A DNA stretch of 64,000 bases from JAEINY01 sp942490535 (GTDB lineage: Bacteria > Bacteroidota > Bacteroidia > Bacteroidales > Marinilabiliaceae). The notes beneath the pieces are model-generated. The model saw only the letters and a list, made by a program, of their open reading frames with translations, was not told where the DNA came from and made no database searches. The stretch's first letter is position 1, and the number at the start of each line of letters is the position of its first letter. A program made the translations under genes and the position numbers. Location of the stretch: positions 992,001 to 1,056,000 of the forward strand of contig CALNXQ010000002.1 in the NCBI GenBank assembly GCA_942490535.1. Reading direction: 5' to 3'. This document shows, in pieces, positions 62,004 through 64,000 of the stretch.

Positions 62004-62553
62004 CTCCTGATACGGGCTTTATACACATCAAAGCAACCATCCTCTCATTACCCTATTTTTTTTTTGGGATGGATGGTGCTTTCTGCGCTGACTCTTAGCA
62101 CCTCCACTTTTGGTTTCATCCGGAAAATGCACAGGGTTATTCCAGTTCTCATAGAATTCAACCCCATTCCGGGTTGTGCTAATATCCTACCATCACCCAC
62201 GGGTTATCACCCGCGGCTATTATTGCATCACCACTTCGTGGCTAGAGATACTCAATAGTACATGCCTGAAAATGAAGTCCCTTTTCTTGATGAAGTTGAT
62301 CCTATAAGGATCGAATCACAATCACTCCCGCAAGGCGGGATGAACTCCAGTGAAAACCTACAGTGCTACAAAATGAAAGAAAGAACTCATTCGGAGTTCA
62401 ATTTTCAATAATAAATACTCATCTCCCGGAAGTACCCACTTTTTCATAGTCTTTCTACACTTTCTTTTGCACGTAATTCCAGGTTCTCCGCATCGTGTAT
62501 GACCAGGCGAAAACACGCCTGACTGGCATTGAAATCACTTGTCATTTTTAGCC

Positions 62554-62634
62554 TTTGACCCGGGTCAAATTTTACTTTAACCCCCGTCGAATTATTTTTT
62601 GACCGGGGTCAATTTTCAATTTTACCTTGGTCAA
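62554..62634. repeat. Four GACC/GGTC palindromes at about 22-bp spacing
   Basis: Perfect TTTGACCCGGGTCAAA (62554-62569), then TTAACCCCCGTCGAA (62577-62591), TTGACCGGGGTCAA (62599-62612) and TTACCTTGGTCAA (62622-62634). Centres are about 22 bp apart, near two helical turns. Confidence 0.75.
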
Positions 62635-62762
62635 TATTTTAAAAGCTCATGACATTTTGACCTCTCAGACTCGTAATCCAACTCTTTTGCCAAGTAGCCA
62701 GGCAGGCATTTCAGATCTTACAAATAGAGAGATGCGTAAACAGTCCGAAAAGTATTTATAAA

Positions 62763-62794
62763 AAAGGCGGGACTCACCAAAGAATCCCGCCTTT
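62763..62794 (-). terminator. ppiD terminator
   Basis: AAAGGCGGGA (62763-62772) pairs with TCCCGCCTTT (62785-62794), followed on the minus strand by T residues, 21 bp past the stop. Confidence 0.88.
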
Positions 62795-62814
62795 CTATAA
62801 AAATATCGTAATGA

Positions 62815-64000
62815 CTAGAAAATCTTAATTCTCTCGTCAGTAATCTCTGCTTTGTTGCGAATAGCCTCTAAAGCTTTATAATCCACTTTGAAAGAAGCCG
62901 ACTGTTGCAATTGAGCTTTTTCACCAGCTACATCTACAGTCACGGGTTCAACCGCATTCACATTCACCACAAATACACCGTTATTACCCGCTACAGGCGC
63001 ACTGATTTCACCTTGCTTCGAAGAAGTCGCCAAAGCAACCAAGGCCGGTTCGATACCAGCACCCGGAACCTGATAAGCTGCAAAATCGATGTTGCTTGCA
63101 CTTTGTACTTCCACATCCAGATTTTGAGCCAATGCCGTCATGCTGCTACTGCTTTGCTTTTTGGTATTGATCTCAGCAATTAACAACTCTGCTTTTTTAT
63201 CGTTGCGTAATTGACGTTCAATCTGTCCTTTAACAACATTAACAGGTGTATTACCTTCCTCACGTGCATTGGTCAAAACGGCTAACACATAAGTATCACC
63301 AAATTCAAAGATTGGAGACATGTCGCCTACTGATGCTTCAAATGCCCAACGTACCATTTCACGAGGCGATTCCAGGGCACCCACATTGCGATCGTTTGCT
63401 TTCAAGCTACGGCCGAAACGCTTCACCAGGTTCTCTGTTTGAATGGCCTCATTGAATTTCTCAGGTGAGTTGTTCATGGCTGCAAATTTAGCTGCCTGGG
63501 CATATACCATCTGGTTTGTCTTAGAGCTATAATCCACCTTACGCTCTAAAGTAGCAATGTTATATTTAGTCACCGGACGTCCTTTATCCTGAATGTTGAT
63601 GATGTGAAATCCAAATTGAGTGGCCACTTTTACCACATCGCCTTTGGCACCATTGAAACATGCATCATTAAAAGGCTGAACCATTTTTCCTTCGGTAAAC
63701 CAACCCAGGTCGCCACCATTGATGCCAGAACCAGGATCCTGAGAATACTCACGGGCCAACTTTGCAAAATCAGCACCTTTATTAATGAGGTTCAACAAGC
63801 TATCGGCAAGGGCTTCGTCTCTCTCAGGGGCATTGCCACGAATTAAAATGTGACGTGCTTTCACTGAATCCGGAATTTGTGCGATGTCAACCAAACGGGA
63901 TAATTTGAACGTCTCATTTTCAAAATAAGGTCCATATACGTCACCTTCCTGAGCATCGGCCACGAAATCCTGAAGCGTTGTACTCAATTGTTCCACTTTC
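62815..64000 (-). CDS. ppiD: PpiD/SurA-like peptidyl-prolyl isomerase, 5' partial
   Basis: The frame is open through the right edge; the GTG at 63996 is internal, so the N-terminus (probably a membrane anchor and SurA_N domain) is outside. The visible part begins near a parvulin rotamase domain: VKARHILIRG, SQDPGSGINGGDLGWFTEGKMVQPFNDACF and QFGFHIINIQDKG. A second, degenerate rotamase-like and helical part follows (VVKGQIERQLRNDKKAELLI). PpiD-type proteins help outer-membrane proteins leave the Sec channel. It ends in a hairpin terminator. Confidence 0.9.
   Translation of the reverse strand, partial: KVEQLSTTLQDFVADAQEGDVYGPYFENETFKLSRLVDIAQIPDSVKARHILIRGNAPERDEALADSLLNLINKGADFAKLAREYSQDPGSGINGGDLGWFTEGKMVQPFNDACFNGAKGDVVKVATQFGFHIINIQDKGRPVTKYNIATLERKVDYSSKTNQMVYAQAAKFAAMNNSPEKFNEAIQTENLVKRFGRSLKANDRNVGALESPREMVRWAFEASVGDMSPIFEFGDTYVLAVLTNAREEGNTPVNVVKGQIERQLRNDKKAELLIAEINTKKQSSSSMTALAQNLDVEVQSASNIDFAAYQVPGAGIEPALVALATSSKQGEISAPVAGNNGVFVVNVNAVEPVTVDVAGEKAQLQQSASFKVDYKALEAIRNKAEITDERIKIF

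Larger units (their letters stand above)
62004..62814. other. Intergenic region between namZ and ppiD
   Basis: No gene is supported; a 64-codon plus-strand frame at 62064 looks random. The region holds a small TCCCGC / GCGGGA hairpin (62326-62340), the GACC/GGTC palindrome array (62554-62634) and the ppiD terminator. Confidence 0.55.

Noticed and set aside
62064..62258. 64-aa frame after namZ
   Set aside because: No protein-like character; the region looks intergenic.

Overview
The window reads as a chromosomal segment of a Bacteroidota bacterium, probably Marinilabiliales-like (the order is inference). The signs are SusC/SusD genes, a FecR / ECF sigma / TonB-receptor operon with DUF4249, lipoproteins with short lipoboxes, A-rich leaders instead of Shine-Dalgarno sites, and several TAnnTTTG promoter boxes with a TTTG-like box 19 bp upstream.

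Positions 1-22957 look like an accessory region beside a tRNA-Pro(GGG) gene (22884-22957). A tyrosine recombinase (21322-22581) lies next to the tRNA. It is followed leftwards by a Cys-rich unknown protein, an excisionase-like HTH protein, an HTH gene split by an ISL3 element with an exact 8-bp target duplication, an array of ten 317-bp hairpin units with a 118-aa ORF inside it, and a DnaC-like ATPase. Next come an Mrr-type restriction enzyme and a type I system ordered hsdM-hsdS-GxxExxY-hsdR; the GxxExxY gene is bracketed by inverted repeats. At the far left a frameshifted IS5-family element sits 17 bp upstream of a class A beta-lactamase-like gene, followed by a D-aminoacylase-like amidohydrolase that runs off the window.

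Positions 23000-30800 hold an ECF sigma factor, a small ORF, FecR, a TonB receptor with an STN domain and a DUF4249 lipoprotein (a cell-surface signalling and uptake operon), then trxB and a FadR-type GntR regulator.

Positions 30848-44441 and 52675-62003 together look like a peptidoglycan salvage network. The first block has a MurNAc/GlcNAc-type kinase and MurQ, and divergently an amidase, a glycosyltransferase, a DUF4922 HIT-like protein, a GNAT protein, a SpoIID/LytB protein without a signal peptide, an AmpG-like permease and a NagX/HGSNAT-like membrane protein. The second block has a NamZ-type DUF1343 exo-muramidase, a transglutaminase-like lipoprotein, an NlpC/P60 endopeptidase, an exported dipeptide epimerase, a D-lactate-dehydrogenase-like FAD/Fe-S oxidase and a CE2-type esterase. 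MurQ releases D-lactate, so the oxidase may close the pathway (inference). ACATGT-centred boxes recur at the promoters of both blocks.

Positions 44617-51564 are a small SusC/SusD locus with a GH13 amylase, probably for alpha-glucans. The right edge is a 5'-truncated PpiD-like chaperone gene, preceded by an unexplained array of about four GACC/GGTC palindromes at a 22-bp period.
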